Origin: Bugulina stolonifera
Taxonomy: Eukaryota > Bryozoa > Gymnolaemata > Cheilostomatida > Bugulidae
Direction of reading: 5' to 3'
Assembly: GCA_935421135.1 (NCBI GenBank)
Contig: OW285194.1
Location: 682,001 to 746,000 of the forward strand
DNA: 64,000 bases
Shown: piece after piece, positions 14,177 to 28,759 of the stretch
Position numbering within the stretch: the first letter of the stretch is position 1
How the letters are laid out: each line of letters begins with the position of its first letter
Program-made: the position numbers and the translations under genes
Notes under the pieces: generated by a model
What the model was told of the DNA's origin: nothing
What the model saw: the letters and a program-made list of their open reading frames with translations, nothing else
The model's database searches: none

Positions 14177-14860
14177 TCAATAAAACATGACTTTGCATGC
14201 AATATACAACTTTGCAAACATGTAAGATAATGGCAGATTTGTGATTTTTGTCAAATTCACTTGAGTTATTAGTTTGGAAACTAGTAGAAGATGTTCAATA
14301 TTGCATAAAAGTAAGTTTTCAGTGTGTTTTGTACCAAATTGCTGTCTGTAACAATGTGTTTCATTCACTTTTGCAATGTTCAGAATGCATAATTTGAATG
14401 AAAATCAATAAAACATGACTTTGCATGCAATATACAACTTTGCAAACATGTAAGATAATGGCAGATTTGTGATTTTTGTCAAATTCACTTCAGTTATTAG
14501 TTTGTAAACTAGTAGAAGATGTTCAATATTGCATAAAAGTAAGTTTTCAGTGTGTTTTGTACCAAATTGCTGTCTGTAACAATGTGTTTCATTCACTTTT
14601 GCAATGTTCAGAATGCATAATTTGAATGAAAATCAATAAAACATGACTTTGCATGCAATATACAACTTTGCAAACATGTAAGATAATGTCAGATTTGTGA
14701 TTTTTGTCAAATTCACTTCAGTTATTAGATTGTAAACTAGTAGAAGATGTTCAATATTGCATAAAAGTAAGTTTTCAGTGTGTTTTGTACCAAATTGCTG
14801 TCTGTAACAATGTGTTTCATTCACTTTTGCAATGTTCAGAATGCATAATTTGAATGAAAA

Positions 14861-17823
14861 TCAATAAAACATGACTTTGCATGCAATATTCAACTTTGCA
14901 AACATGTAAGATAATGTCAGATTTGTGATTTTTGTCAAATTCACTTGAGTTATTAGTTTGCAAACTAGTAGAAGATGTTCAATATTGCATAAAAGTAAGT
15001 TTTCAGTGTGTTTTGTACCAAATTGCTGTCTGTAACAATGTGTTTCATTCACGTTTGCAATGTTCAGAATGCAAAATTTGAATGAAAATCAATAAAACAT
15101 GTCTTTGCATGCAATATTCAACTTTGCAAACATCAAACATAATGTCTGATTTGCGATTTTTGACAAATTCACTTGAGGTATTAGTTTGTAAACTAGTAGA
15201 AGATGTTCAATATTGCATAAAAGTATGTTTTCAGTGTGATTTGTACCAAATTGCTGTCTGTAACAATGTGTTTCATTCACTTTTGCAATGTTCAGAATGC
15301 ATAATTTGAATGAAAATCAATTAAACATGATTTTGCATGCAATGTTTAACTTTGCAAACATGTAAGATAAAGTCAGATTTGTGATTTTTGTCAAATTCAC
15401 TTAAGTTATTAGTTTGTAAACTAGTAGAAGATGTTCAGTATTGCATAAAAGTAAGTTTTCAGTGTGTTTTGTACCAAATTGCTGTCTGTAACAATGTGTT
15501 TCGTTCACTTTTGCAATGTTCAGAATGCATAATTTGAATGAAAATCAATAAAACATGACTTTGCATGCAATATACAACTTTGCAAACATGTAAGATAATG
15601 TCAGATTTGTGATTTTTGTCAAATTCACTTCAGTTATTAGATTGTAAACTAGTAGAAGATGTTCAATATTGCATAAAAGTAAGTTTTCAGTGTGTTTTGT
15701 ACCAAATTGCTGTCTGTAACAATGTGTTTCATTCACTTTTGCAATGTTCAGAGGCATAATTTGAATGAAAATAAACAAAACATGACTTTGCATGCAATAT
15801 TCAACTTTGCAAACGTGTAAGATGATGTCAGATTGGTGATTTTTGTCAAATTCACTTGAGTTATTAGTTTGTAAACTAGTAGAAGATGTTTAATATTGCA
15901 TAAAAGTAAGTTTTCAGTGTGTTTTGTGCCAAATTGCTGTCTGTAACAATGTGTTTCATTCACTTTTGCAATAATCAGAGTGCATAGTTTGAGTGAAAAT
16001 CAATAAAACATGACTTTGCACGCAATATTCAACTTTGCAAACATCAAACATAATGTCTGATTTGTGATTTTTGACAAATTCACTTGAGGTATTAGTTTGT
16101 AAACTAGTAGAAGATGTTCAATATTGCATAAAAGTATGTTTTCAGTGTGATTTGTACCAAATTGCTGTCTGTAACAATGTGTTTCATTCACTTTTGCAAT
16201 GTTCAGAATGCATAATTTGAATGAAAATCAATGAAACATGACTTTGCATGCAATATTCAACTTTGCAAACATGAAACATAATGTCAGATTTGTGATTTTT
16301 GTCAAATTCACTTCAGTTATTAGTTTGTAAACTAGTAGAAGATGTTCAATATTGCATAAAAGTAAGTTTTCAGTGTGTTTTGTACCAAACTGCTGTCTGT
16401 AACAATGTGTTTCATTCACTTTTGCAATGTTCAGAGTGCATAATTTGAATGAAAATCAATAAAACATGACTTTGCATGCAATATACAACTTTGCAAACAT
16501 GTAAGATAATGGCAGATTTGTGATTTTTGTCAAATTCACTTGAGTTATTAGTTTGTAAACTAGTAGAAGATGTTCAATATTGCATAAAAGTAAGTTTTCA
16601 GTGTGTTTTATACCAAATTGCTGTCTGTAACAATGTGTTTCATTCACTTTTGCAATGTTCAGAATGCATAATTTGAATGAAAATCAATAAAACATGACTT
16701 TGCATGCAATATACAACCTTGCAAACATGTAAGATAATGTCAGATTTGTGATTTTTGTCAAATTCACTTGAGTTATTAGTTTGTAAACTAGTAGAAGATG
16801 TTCAATATTGCATAAAAGTAAGTTTTCAGTGTGTTTTGTACCAAATTGCTGTCTGTAACAATGTGTTTCATTCACTTTTGCAATGTTCAGAGTGCAAAAT
16901 TTGAATGAAACTCAATAAAACTTGACTTTGCATGCAATATACAACTTTGCAAACATGCAAGATAATGTCAGATTTGTGATTTTTGTCAAATTCACTTCAG
17001 TTATTAGATTGTAAACTAGTAGAAGATGTTCAATATTGCATAAAAGTAAGTTTTCAGTGTGTTTTGTACCAAATTGCTGTCTGTAACAATGTGTTTCATT
17101 CACTTTTGCAATGTTCAGAATGCATAATTTGAATGAAAATCAATAAAACATGACTTTGCATGCAATATTCAACTTTGCAAACATCAAACATAATGTCTGA
17201 TTTGTGATTTTTGACAAATTCACTTGAGGTATTAGTTTGTAAACTAGTAGAAGATGTTCAATATTGCATAAAAGTAAGTTTTCAGTGTGTTTTGTACCGA
17301 ATTGCTGTCTGTAACAATGTGTTTCATTCACGTTTGCAATGTTCAGAATGCATGATTTGAATGAAAATCAATAAAACATGACTTTGCATGCAATATTCAA
17401 ATTTGCAAACATCAAACATAATGTCTGATTTGCGATTTTTGACAAATTCACTTGAGGTATTAGTTTGTAAACTAGTAGAAGATGTTCAATATTGCATAAA
17501 AGTATGTTTTCAGTGTGATTTGTACCAAATTGCTGTCTGTAACAATGTGTTTCATTCACTTTTGCAATGTTCAGAATGCATAATTTGAATGAAAATCAAT
17601 AAAACATGATTTTGCATGCAATATTTAACTTTGCAAACATGTAAGATAAAGTCAGATTTGTGATTTTTGTCAAATTCACTTAAGTTATTAGTTTGTAAAC
17701 TAGTAGAAGATGTTCAGTATTGCATAAAAGTAAGTTTTCAGTGTGTTTTGTACCAAATTGCTGTCTGTAACAATGTGTTTCATTCACTTTTGCAATGTTC
17801 AGAATGCATAATTTGAATGAAAA
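14861..17823. repeat. Higher-order repeat B, copy 2
   Basis: Counterpart of 11214-14176 at an offset of 3647 bp. It shares the unusual TTGCATGCAATGTTTAAC monomer and the GTACCGAATTG variant (about 13648 and 17295). Small differences between the copies are single bases, for example GCACGCAAT at about 16018 instead of GCATGCAAT. Confidence 0.8.
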
Positions 17824-20556
17824 TCAATAAAACATGACTTTGCATGCAATATTCAACTTTGCAAACGTGTAAGATGATGTCAGATTGGTGATTTTTGACA
17901 AATTCACTTGAGGTATTAGTTTGTAAACTAGTAGAAGATGTTCAATATTGCATAAAAGTATGTTTTCAGTGTGATTTGTACCAAATTGCTGTCTGTAACA
18001 ATGTGTTTCATTCACTTTTGCAATGTTCAGAATGCATAATTTGAATGAAAATCAATAAAACGTGATTTTGCATGCAATATTTAACTTTGCAAACATGTAA
18101 GATAAAGTCAGATTTGTGATTTTTGTCAAATTCACTTAAGTTATTAGTTTGTAAACTAGTAGAAGATGTTCAGTATTGCATAAAAGTAAGTTTTCAGTGT
18201 GTTTTGTACCAAATTGCTGTCTGTAACCATGTGTTTCATTCACTTTTGCAATGTTCAGAATGCATAATTTGAATGAAAATCAATAAAACATGACTTTGCA
18301 TGCAATATACAACTTTGCAAACATGTAAGATAATGTCAGATTTGTGATTTTTGTCAAATTCACTTCAGTTATTAGATTGCAAACTAGTAGAAGATGTTCA
18401 ATATTGCATAAAAGTAAGTTTTCAGTGTGTTTTGTACCAAATTGCTGTCTGTAACAATGTGTTTCATTCACTTTTGCAATGTTCAGAGGCATAATTTGAA
18501 TGAAAATAAACAAAACATGACTTTGCATGCAATATTCAACTTTGCAAACGTGTAAGATGATGTCAGATTGGTGATTTTCGTCAAATTCACTTGAGTTATT
18601 AGTTTGTAAACTAGTAGAAGATGTTTAATATTGCATAAAAGTAAGTTTTCATTGTGTTTTGTGCCAAATTGCTGTCTGTAACAATGTGTTTCATTCACTT
18701 TTGCAGTAATCAGAGTGCATAGTTTGAGTGAAAATCAATAAAACATGACTTTGCATGCAATATTCAACTTTGCAAACATCAAACATAATGTCTGATTTGT
18801 GATTTTTGACAAATTCACTTGAGGTATTAGTTTGTAAACTAGTAGAAGATGTTCAATATTGCACAAAAGTATGTTTTCAGTGTGATTTGTACCAAATTGC
18901 TGTCTGTAACAATGTGTTTCATTCACTTTTGCAATGTTCAGAATGCATAATTTGAATGAAAATCAATGAAACATGACTTTGCATGCAATATTCAACTTTG
19001 CAAACATGAAACATAATGTCAGATTTGTGATTTTTGTCAAATTCACTTCAGTTATTAGTTTGTAAACTAGTAGAAGATGTTCAATATTGCATAAAAGTAA
19101 GTTTTCAGTGTGTTTTGTATCAAACTGCTGTCTGTAACAATGTGTTTCATTCACTTTTGCAATGTTCAGAGTGCATAATTTGAATGAAAATCAATAAAAC
19201 ATGACTTTGCATGCAATATACAACTTTGCAAACATGTAAGATAATGGCAGATTTGTGATTTTTGTCAAATTCACTTGAGTTATTAGTTTGTAAACTAGTA
19301 GAAGATGTTCAATATTGCATAAAAGTAAGTTTTCAGTGTGTTTTGTACCAAATTGCTGTCTGTAACAATGTGTTTCATTCACTTTTGCAATGTTCAGAAT
19401 GCATAATTTGAATGAAAATCAATAAAACATGACTTTGCATGCAATATACAACTTTGCAAACATGTAAGATAATGGCAGATTTGTGATTTTTGTCAAATTC
19501 ACTTGAGTTATTAGTTTGTAAACTAGTAGAAGACGTTCAATATTGCATAAAAGTAAGTTTTCAGTGTGTTTTGTACCAAATTGCTGTCTGTAACAATGTG
19601 TTTCATTCACTTTTGCAATGTTCAGAATGCATAATTTGAATGAAAATCAATAAAACATGACTTTGCATGCAATATACAACTTTGCAAACATGTAAGATAA
19701 TGTCAGATTTGTGCTTTTTGTCAAATTCACTTCAGTTATTAGATTGTAAACTAGTAGAAGATGTTCAATATTGCATAAAAGTAAGTTTTCAGTGTGTTTT
19801 GTACCAAATTGCTGTCTGTAACAATGTGTTTCATTCACTTTTGCAATGTTCAGAGGCATAATCTGAATGAAAATAAACAAAACATGACTTTGCATGCAAT
19901 ATTCAACTTTGCAAACATGTAAGATGATGTCAGATTGGTGACTTTTGTCAAATTCACTTGAGTTATTAGTTTGCAAACTAGTAGAAGATGTTCAATATTG
20001 CATAAAAGTAAGTTTTCAGTGTGTTTTGTACCAAATTGCTGTCTGTAACAATGTGTTTCATTCACTTTTGCAATGTTCAGAATGCATAATTTGAATGAAA
20101 ATCAATAAAACATGACTTTGCATGCAATATACAACTTTGCAAACATGTAAGATAATGTCAGATTTGTGATTTTTGTCAAATTCACTTCAGTTATTAGATT
20201 GCAAACTAGTAGAAGATGTTCAATATTGCATAAAAGTAAGTTTTCAGTGTGTTTTGTACCAAATTGCTGTCTGTAACAATGTGTTTCATTCACTTTTGTA
20301 ATGTTCAGAGGCATAATTTGAATGAAAATAAACAAAACATGACTTTGCATGCAATATTCAACTTTGCAAACGTGTAAGATGATGTCAGATTGGTGATTTT
20401 TGTCAAATTCACTTGAGTTATTAGTTTGTAAACTAGTAGAAGATGTTTAATATTGCATAAAAGTAAGTTTTCATTGTGTTTTGTGCCAAATTGCTGTCTG
20501 TAACAATGTGTTTCATTCACTTTTGCAGTAATCAGAGTGCATAGTTTGAGTGAAAA
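17140..20556. repeat. Higher-order repeat C, copy 1
   Basis: Fifteen monomers repeated in the same order at 20785-24201, offset 3645 bp. Shared private variants include AACCATGTGTTTC (about 18226 and 21871), GATTTTCGTCAAA (about 18573 and 22218), TTGTGCTTTTTG (about 19709 and 23354) and AGACGTTCAAT (about 19531 and 23176). This marks a recent duplication. Confidence 0.88.
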
Positions 20557-20784
20557 TCAATAAAACATGACTTTGCATGCAATATACAACTTTGCAAACA
20601 TGTAAGATAATGTCAGATTTGTGATTTTTGTCAAATTCACTTCAGTTATTAGATTGTAAACTAGTAGAAGATGTTCAATATTGCATAAAAGTAAGTTTTC
20701 AGTGTGTTTTGTACCAAATTGCTGTCTGTAACAATGTGTTTCATTCACTTTTGCAATGTTCAGAATGCATAATTTGAATGAAAA

Positions 20785-23700
20785 TCAATAAAACATGACT
20801 TTGCATGCAATATTCAACTTTGCAAACATCAAACATAATGTCTGATTTGTGATTTTTGACAAATTCACTTGAGGTATTAGTTTGTAAACTAGTAGAAGAT
20901 GTTCAATATTGCATAAAAGTAAGTTTTCAGTGTGTTTTGTACCGAATTGCTGTCTGTAACAATGTGTTTCATTCACGTTTGCAATGTTCAGAATGCATGA
21001 TTTGAATGAAAATCAATAAAACATGACTTTGCATGCAATATTCAAATTTGCAAACATCAAACATAATGTCTGATTTGCGATTTTTGACAAATTCACTTGA
21101 GGTATTAGTTTGTAAACTAGTAGAAGATGTTCAATATTGCATAAAAGTATGTTTTCAGTGTGATTTGTACCAAATTGCTGTCTGTAACAATGTGTTTCAT
21201 TCACTTTTGCAATGTTCAGAATGCATAATTTGAATGAAAATCAATAAAACATGATTTTGCATGCAATATTTAACTTTGCAAACATGTAAGATAAAGTCAG
21301 ATTTGTGATTTTTGTCAAATTCACTTAAGTTATTAGTTTGTAAACTAGTAGAAGATGTTCAGTATTGCATAAAAGTAAGTTTTCAGTGTGTTTTGTACCA
21401 AATTGCTGTCTGTAACAATGTGTTTCATTCACTTTTGCAATGTTCAGAATGCATAATTTGAATGAAAATCAATAAAACATGACTTTGCATGCAATATTCA
21501 ACTTTGCAAACGTGTAAGATGATGTCAGATTGGTGATTTTTGACAAATTCACTTGAGGTATTAGTTTGTAAACTAGTAGAAGATGTTCAATATTGCATAA
21601 AAGTATGTTTTCAGTGTGATTTGTACCAAATTGCTGTCTGTAACAATGTGTTTCATTCACTTTTGCAATGTTCAGAATGCATAATTTGAATGAAAATCAA
21701 TAAAACGTGATTTTGCATGCAATATTTAACTTTGCAAACATGTAAGATAAAGTCAGATTTGTGATTTTTGTCAAATTCACTTAAGTTATTAGTTTGTAAA
21801 CTAGTAGAAGATGTTCAGTATTGCATAAAAGTAAGTTTTCAGTGTGTTTTGTACCAAATTGCTGTCTGTAACCATGTGTTTCATTCACTTTTGCAATGTT
21901 CAGAATGCATAATTTGAATGAAAATCAATAAAACATGACTTTGCATGCAATATACAACTTTGCAAACATGTAAGATAATGTCAGATTTGTGATTTTTGTC
22001 AAATTCACTTCAGTTATTAGATTGCAAACTAGTAGAAGATGTTCAATATTGCATAAAAGTAAGTTTTCAGTGTGTTTTGTACCAAATTGCTGTCTGTAAC
22101 AATGTGTTTCATTCACTTTTGCAATGTTCAGAGGCATAATTTGAATGAAAATAAACAAAACATGACTTTGCATGCAATATTCAACTTTGCAAACGTGTAA
22201 GATGATGTCAGATTGGTGATTTTCGTCAAATTCACTTGAGTTATTAGTTTGTAAACTAGTAGAAGATGTTTAATATTGCATAAAAGTAAGTTTTCATTGT
22301 GTTTTGTGCCAAATTGCTGTCTGTAACAATGTGTTTCATTCACTTTTGCAGTAATCAGAGTGCATAGTTTGAGTGAAAATCAATAAAACATGACTTTGCA
22401 TGCAATATTCAACTTTGCAAACATCAAACATAATGTCTGATTTGTGATTTTTGACAAATTCACTTGAGGTATTAGTTTGTAAACTAGTAGAAGATGTTCA
22501 ATATTGCACAAAAGTATGTTTTCAGTGTGATTTGTACCAAATTGCTGTCTGTAACAATGTGTTTCATTCACTTTTGCAATGTTCAGAATGCATAATTTGA
22601 ATGAAAATCAATGAAACATGACTTTGCATGCAATATTCAACTTTGCAAACATGAAACATAATGTCAGATTTGTGATTTTTGTCAAATTCACTTCAGTTAT
22701 TAGTTTGTAAACTAGTAGAAGATGTTCAATATTGCATAAAAGTAAGTTTTCAGTGTGTTTTGTATCAAACTGCTGTCTGTAACAATGTGTTTCATTCACT
22801 TTCGCAATGTTCAGAGTGCATAATTTGAATGAAAATCAATAAAACATGACTTTGCATGCAATATACAACTTTGCAAACATGTAAGATAATGGCAGATTTG
22901 TGATTTTTGTCAAATTCACTTGAGTTATTAGTTTGTAAACTAGTAGAAGATGTTCAATATTGCATAAAAGTAAGTTTTCAGTGTGTTTTGTACCAAATTG
23001 CTGTCTGTAACAATGTGTTTCATTCACTTTTGCAATGTTCAGAATGCATAATTTGAATGAAAATCAATAAAACATGACTTTGCATGCAATATACAACTTT
23101 GCAAACATGTAAGATAATGGCAGATTTGTGATTTTTGTCAAATTCACTTGAGTTATTAGTTTGTAAACTAGTAGAAGACGTTCAATATTGCATAAAAGTA
23201 AGTTTTCAGTGTGTTTTGTACCAAATTGCTGTCTGTAACAATGTGTTTCATTCACTTTTGCAATGTTCAGAATGCATAATTTGAATGAAAATCAATAAAA
23301 CATGACTTTGCATGCAATATACAACTTTGCAAACATGTAAGATAATGTCAGATTTGTGCTTTTTGTCAAATTCACTTCAGTTATTAGATTGTAAACTAGT
23401 AGAAGATGTTCAATATTGCATAAAAGTAAGTTTTCAGTGTGTTTTGTACCAAATTGCTGTCTGTAACAATGTGTTTCATTCACTTTTGCAATGTTCAGAG
23501 GCATAATCTGAATGAAAATAAACAAAACATGACTTTGCATGCAATATTCAACTTTGCAAACATGTAAGATGATGTCAGATTGGTGACTTTTGTCAAATTC
23601 ACTTGAGTTATTAGTTTGCAAACTAGTAGAAGATGTTCAATATTGCATAAAAGTAAGTTTTCAGTGTGTTTTGTACCAAATTGCTGTCTGTAACAATGTG

Positions 23701-24201
23701 TTTCATTCACTTTTGCAATGTTCAGAATGCATAATTTGAATGAAAATCAATAAAACATGACTTTGCATGCAATATACAACTTTGCAAACATGTAAGATAA
23801 TGTCAGATTTGTGATTTTTGTCAAATTCACTTCAGTTATTAGATTGCAAACTAGTAGAAGATGTTCAATATTGCATAAAAGTAAGTTTTCAGTGTGTTTT
23901 GTACCAAATTGCTGTCTGTAACAATGTGTTTCATTCACTTTTGTAATGTTCAGAGGCATAATTTGAATGAAAATAAACAAAACATGACTTTGCATGCAAT
24001 ATTCAACTTTACAAACGTGTAAGATGATGTCAGATTGGTGATTTTTGTCAAATTCACTTGAGTTATTAGTTTGTAAACTAGTAGAAGATGTTTAATATTG
24101 CATAAAAGTAAGTTTTCATTGTGTTTTGTGCCAAATTGCTGTCTGTAACAATGTGTTTCATTCACTTTTGCAGTAATCAGAGTGCATAGTTTGAGTGAAA
24201 A
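20785..24201. repeat. Higher-order repeat C, copy 2
   Basis: Counterpart of 17140-20556, nearly identical. One differing base is TTTCGCAATG at about 22801, where copy 1 has TTTTGCAATG. Copy 2 also has TTTACAAACG at about 24009 against TTTGCAAACG in copy 1. Confidence 0.88.
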
Positions 24202-26480
24202 TCAATAAAACATGACTTTGCATGCAATATTCAACTTTGCAAACATCAAACATAATGTCTGATTTGTGATTTTTGACAAATTCACTTGAGGTATTAGTTT
24301 GTAAACTAGTAGAAGATGTTCAATATTGCATAAAAGTATGTTTTCAGTGTGATTTGTACCAAATTGCTGTCTGTAACATTGTGTTTCATTCACTTTTGCA
24401 ATGTTCAGAATGCATAATTTGAATGAAAATCAATGAAACATGACTTTGCATGCAATATTCAACTTTGCACACATGAAACATAATGTCAGATTTGTGATTT
24501 TTGTCAAATTCACTTCAGTTATTAGTTTGTAAACTAGTAGAAGATGTTCAATATTGCATAAAAGTAAGTTTTCAGTGTGTTTTGTACCAAACTGCTGTCT
24601 GTAACAATGTGTTTCATTCACTTTTGCAATGTTCAGAGTGCATAATTTGAATGAAAATCAATAAAACATGACTTTGCATGCAATATACAACTTTGCAAAC
24701 ATGTAAGATAATGGCAGATTTGTGATTTTTGTCAAATTCACTTGAGTTATTAGTTTGTAAACTAGTAGAAGATGTTAAATATTGCATAAAAGTAAGTTTT
24801 CAGTGTGTTTTATACCAAATTGCTGTGTGTAACAATGTGTTTCATTCACTTTTGCAATGTTCAGAATGCATAATTTGAATGAAAATCAATAAAACATGAC
24901 TTTGCATGCAATATACATCCTTGCAAACATGTAAGATAATGTCAGATTTGTGATTTTTGTCAAATTCACTTGAGTTATTAGTTTGTAAACTAGTAGAAGA
25001 TGTTCAATATTGCATAAAAGTAAGTTTTCAGTGTGTTTTGTACCAAATTGCTGTCTGTAACAATGTGTTTCATTCACTTTTGCAATGTTCAGAGTGCAAA
25101 ATTTGAATGAAACTCAATAAAACTTGACTTTGCATGCAATATACAACTTTGCAAACATGCAAGATAATGTCAGATTTGTGATTTTTGTCAAATTCACTTG
25201 AGTTATTAGTTTGTAAACTAGTAGAAGATGTTCAATATTGCATAAAAGTAAATTTTCAGTGTGTTTTGTACCAAATTGCTGTCTGTAACAATGTGTTTCA
25301 TTCACTTTTGCAATGTTCAGAATGCATAATTTGAATGAAAATCAATAAAACATGACTTTGCATGCAATATACAACTTTGCAAACATGTAAGATAATGGCA
25401 GATTTGTGATTTTTGTCAAATTCACTTGAGTTATTAGTTTGTAAACTAGTAGAAGATGTTCAATATTGCATAAAAGTAAGTTTTCAGTGTGTTTTGTACC
25501 AAATTGCTGTCTGTAACAATGTGTTTCATTCACTTTTGCAATGTTCAGTGTGCAAAATTTGAATGAAACTCAATAAAACTTGACTTTGCATGCAATATAC
25601 AACTTTGCAAACATGCAAGATAATGTCAGATTTGTGATTTTTGTCAAATTCACTTGAGTTATTAGTTTGTAAACTAGTAGAAGATGTTCAATATTGCATA
25701 AAAGTAAGTTTTCAGTGTGTTTTGTACCAAATTGCTGTCTGTAACAATGTGTTTCATCCACTTTTGCAATGTTCAGAGGCATAATTTGAATGAAAATAAA
25801 CAAAACATGACTTTGCATGCAATATTCAACTTTGCAAACATGTAAGATGATGTCAGATTGGTGATTTTTGTCAAATTCACTTGAGTTATTAGTTTGCAAA
25901 CTAGTAGAAGATGTTCAATATTGCATAAAAGTAAGTTTTCAGTGTGTTTTGTACCAAATTGCTGTCTGTAACAATGTGTTTCATTCACTTTTGCAATGTT
26001 CAGAATGCATAATTTGAATGAAAATCAATAAAACATGACTTTGCATGCAATATTCAACTTTGCAAACATCAAACATAATGTCTGATTTGCGATTTTTGAC
26101 AAATTCACTTGAGGTATTAGTTTGTAAACTAGTAGAAGATGTTCAATATTGCATAAAAGTATGTTTTCAGTGTGATTTGTACCAAATTGCTGTCTGTAAC
26201 AATGTGTTTCATTCACTTTTGCAATGTTCAGAATGCATAATTTGAATGAAAATCAATAAAACATGATTTTGCATGCAATGTTTAACTTTGCAAACATGTA
26301 AGATAAAGTCAGATTTGTGATTTTTGTCAAATTCACTTAAGTTATTAGTTTGTAAACTAGTAGAAGATGTTCAGTATTGCATAAAAGTAAGTTTTCAGTG
26401 TGTTTTGTACCAAATTGCTGTCTGTAACAATGTGTTTCGTTCACTTTTGCAATGTTCAGAATGCATAATTTGAATGAAAA

Positions 26481-28759
26481 TCAATAAAACATGACTTTGC
26501 ATGCAATATACAACTTTGCAAACATGTAAGATAATGTCAGATTTGTGATTTTTGTCAAATTCACTTCAGTTATTAGATTGTAAACTAGTAGAAGATGTTC
26601 AATATTGCATAAAAGTAAGTTTTCAGTGTGTTTTGTACCAAATTGCTGTCTGTAGCAATGTGTTTCATTCACTTTTGCAATGTTCAGAGGCATAATTTGA
26701 ATGAAAATAAACAAAACATGACTTTGCATGCAATATTCAACTTTGCAAACGTGTAAGATGATGTCAGATTGGTGATTTTTGTCAAATTCACTTGAGTTAT
26801 TAGTTTGTAAACTAGTAGAAGATGTTTAATATTGCATAAAAGTAAGTTTTCAGTGTGTTTTGTGCCAAATTGCTGTCTGTAACAATGTGTTTCATTCACT
26901 TTTGCAATAATCAGAGTGCATAGTTTGAGTGAAAATCAATAAAGCATGACTTTGCATGCAATATTCAACTTTGCAAACATGTAAGATGATGTCAGATTAG
27001 TGATTTTTGTCAAATTCACTTGAGTTATTAGTTTGCAAACTAGTAGAAGATGTTCAATATTGCATAAAAGTAAGTTTTCAGTGTGTTTTGTACCAAATTG
27101 CTGTCTGTAACAATGTGTTTCATTCACTTTTGCAATGTTCAGAATGCATAATTTGAATGAAAATCAATAAAACATGACTTTGCATGCAATATAATAACTT
27201 TGCAAACATGTAAGATAATGTCAGATTTGTGATTTTTGTCAAATTCACTTCAGTTATTAGATTGCAAACTAGTAGAAGATGTTCAATATTGCATAAAAGT
27301 AAGTTTTCAGTGTGTTTTGTACCAAATTGCTGTCTGTAACAATGTGTTTCATTCACTTTTGCAATGTTCAGAGGCATAATTTGAATGAAAATAAACAAAA
27401 CATGACTTTGCATGCAATATTCAACTTTGCAAACGTGTAAGATGATGTCAGATTGGTGATTTTTGTCAAATTCACTTGAGTTATTAGTTTGTAAACTAGT
27501 AGAAGATGTTTAATATTGCATAAAAGTAAGTTTTCATTGTGTTTTGTGCCAAATTGCTGTCTGTAACAATGTGTTTCATTCACTTTTGCAGTAATCAGAG
27601 TGCATAGTTTGAGTGAAAATCAATAAAACATGACTTTGCATGCAATATTCAACTTTGCAAACATAAAACATAATGTCTGATTTGTGATTTTTGACAAATT
27701 CACTTGAGGTATTAGTTTGTAAACTAGTAGAAGATGTTCAATATTGCATAAAAGTATGTTTTCAGTGTGATTTGTACCAAATTGCTGTCTGTAACAATGT
27801 GTTTCATTCACTTTTGCAATGTTCAGAATGCATAATTTGAATGAAAATCAATGAAACATGACTTTGCATGCAATATTCAACTTTGCACACATGAAACATA
27901 ATGACAGATTTGTGATTTTTGTCAAATTCACTTCAGTTATTAGTTTGTAAACTAGTAGAAGATGTTCAATATTGCATAAAAGTAAGTTTTCAGTGTGTTT
28001 TGTACCAAACTGCTGTCTGTAACAATGTGTTTCATTCACTTTTGCAATGTTCAGAGTGCATAATTTGAATGAAAATCAATAAAACATGACTTTGCATGCA
28101 ATATACAACTTTGCAAACATGTAAGATAATGGCAGATTTGTGATTTTTGTCAAATTCACTTGAGTTATTAGTTTGTAAACTAGTAGAAGATGTTAAATAT
28201 TGCATAAAAGTAAGTTTTCAGTGTGTTTTATACCAAATTGCTGTGTGTAACAATGTGTTTCATTCACTTTTGCAATGTTCAGAATGCATAATTTGAATGA
28301 AAATCAATAAAACATGACTTTGCATGCAATATACATCCTTGCAAACATGTAAGATAATGTCAGATTTGTGATTTTTGTCAAATTCACTTGAGTTATTAGT
28401 TTGTAAACTAGTAGAAGATGTTCAATATTGCATAAAAGTAAGTTTTCAGTGTGTTTTGTACCAAATTGCTGTCTGTAACAATGTGTTTCATTCACTTTTG
28501 CAATGTTCAGAGTGCAAAATTTGAATGAAACTCAATAAAACTTGACTTTGCATGCAATATACAACTTTGCAAACATGCAAGATAATGTCAGATTTGTGAT
28601 TTTTGTCAAATTCACTTGAGTTATTAGTTTGTAAACTAGTAGAAGATGTTCAATATTGCATAAAAGTAAATTTTCAGTGTGTTTTGTACCAAATTGCTGT
28701 CTGTAACAATGTGTTTCATTCACTTTTGCAATGTTCAGAATGCATAATTTGAATGAAAA
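26481..28759. repeat. Higher-order repeat D, copy 1
   Basis: Ten monomers repeated in order at 32634-34911. The offset is 6153 bp before position 27190 and 6152 bp after it, because this copy has an extra base there (ATATAATAACTTT instead of ATATACAACTTT). The same monomers in part also occur at 24430-25341, offset 3418. Confidence 0.8.
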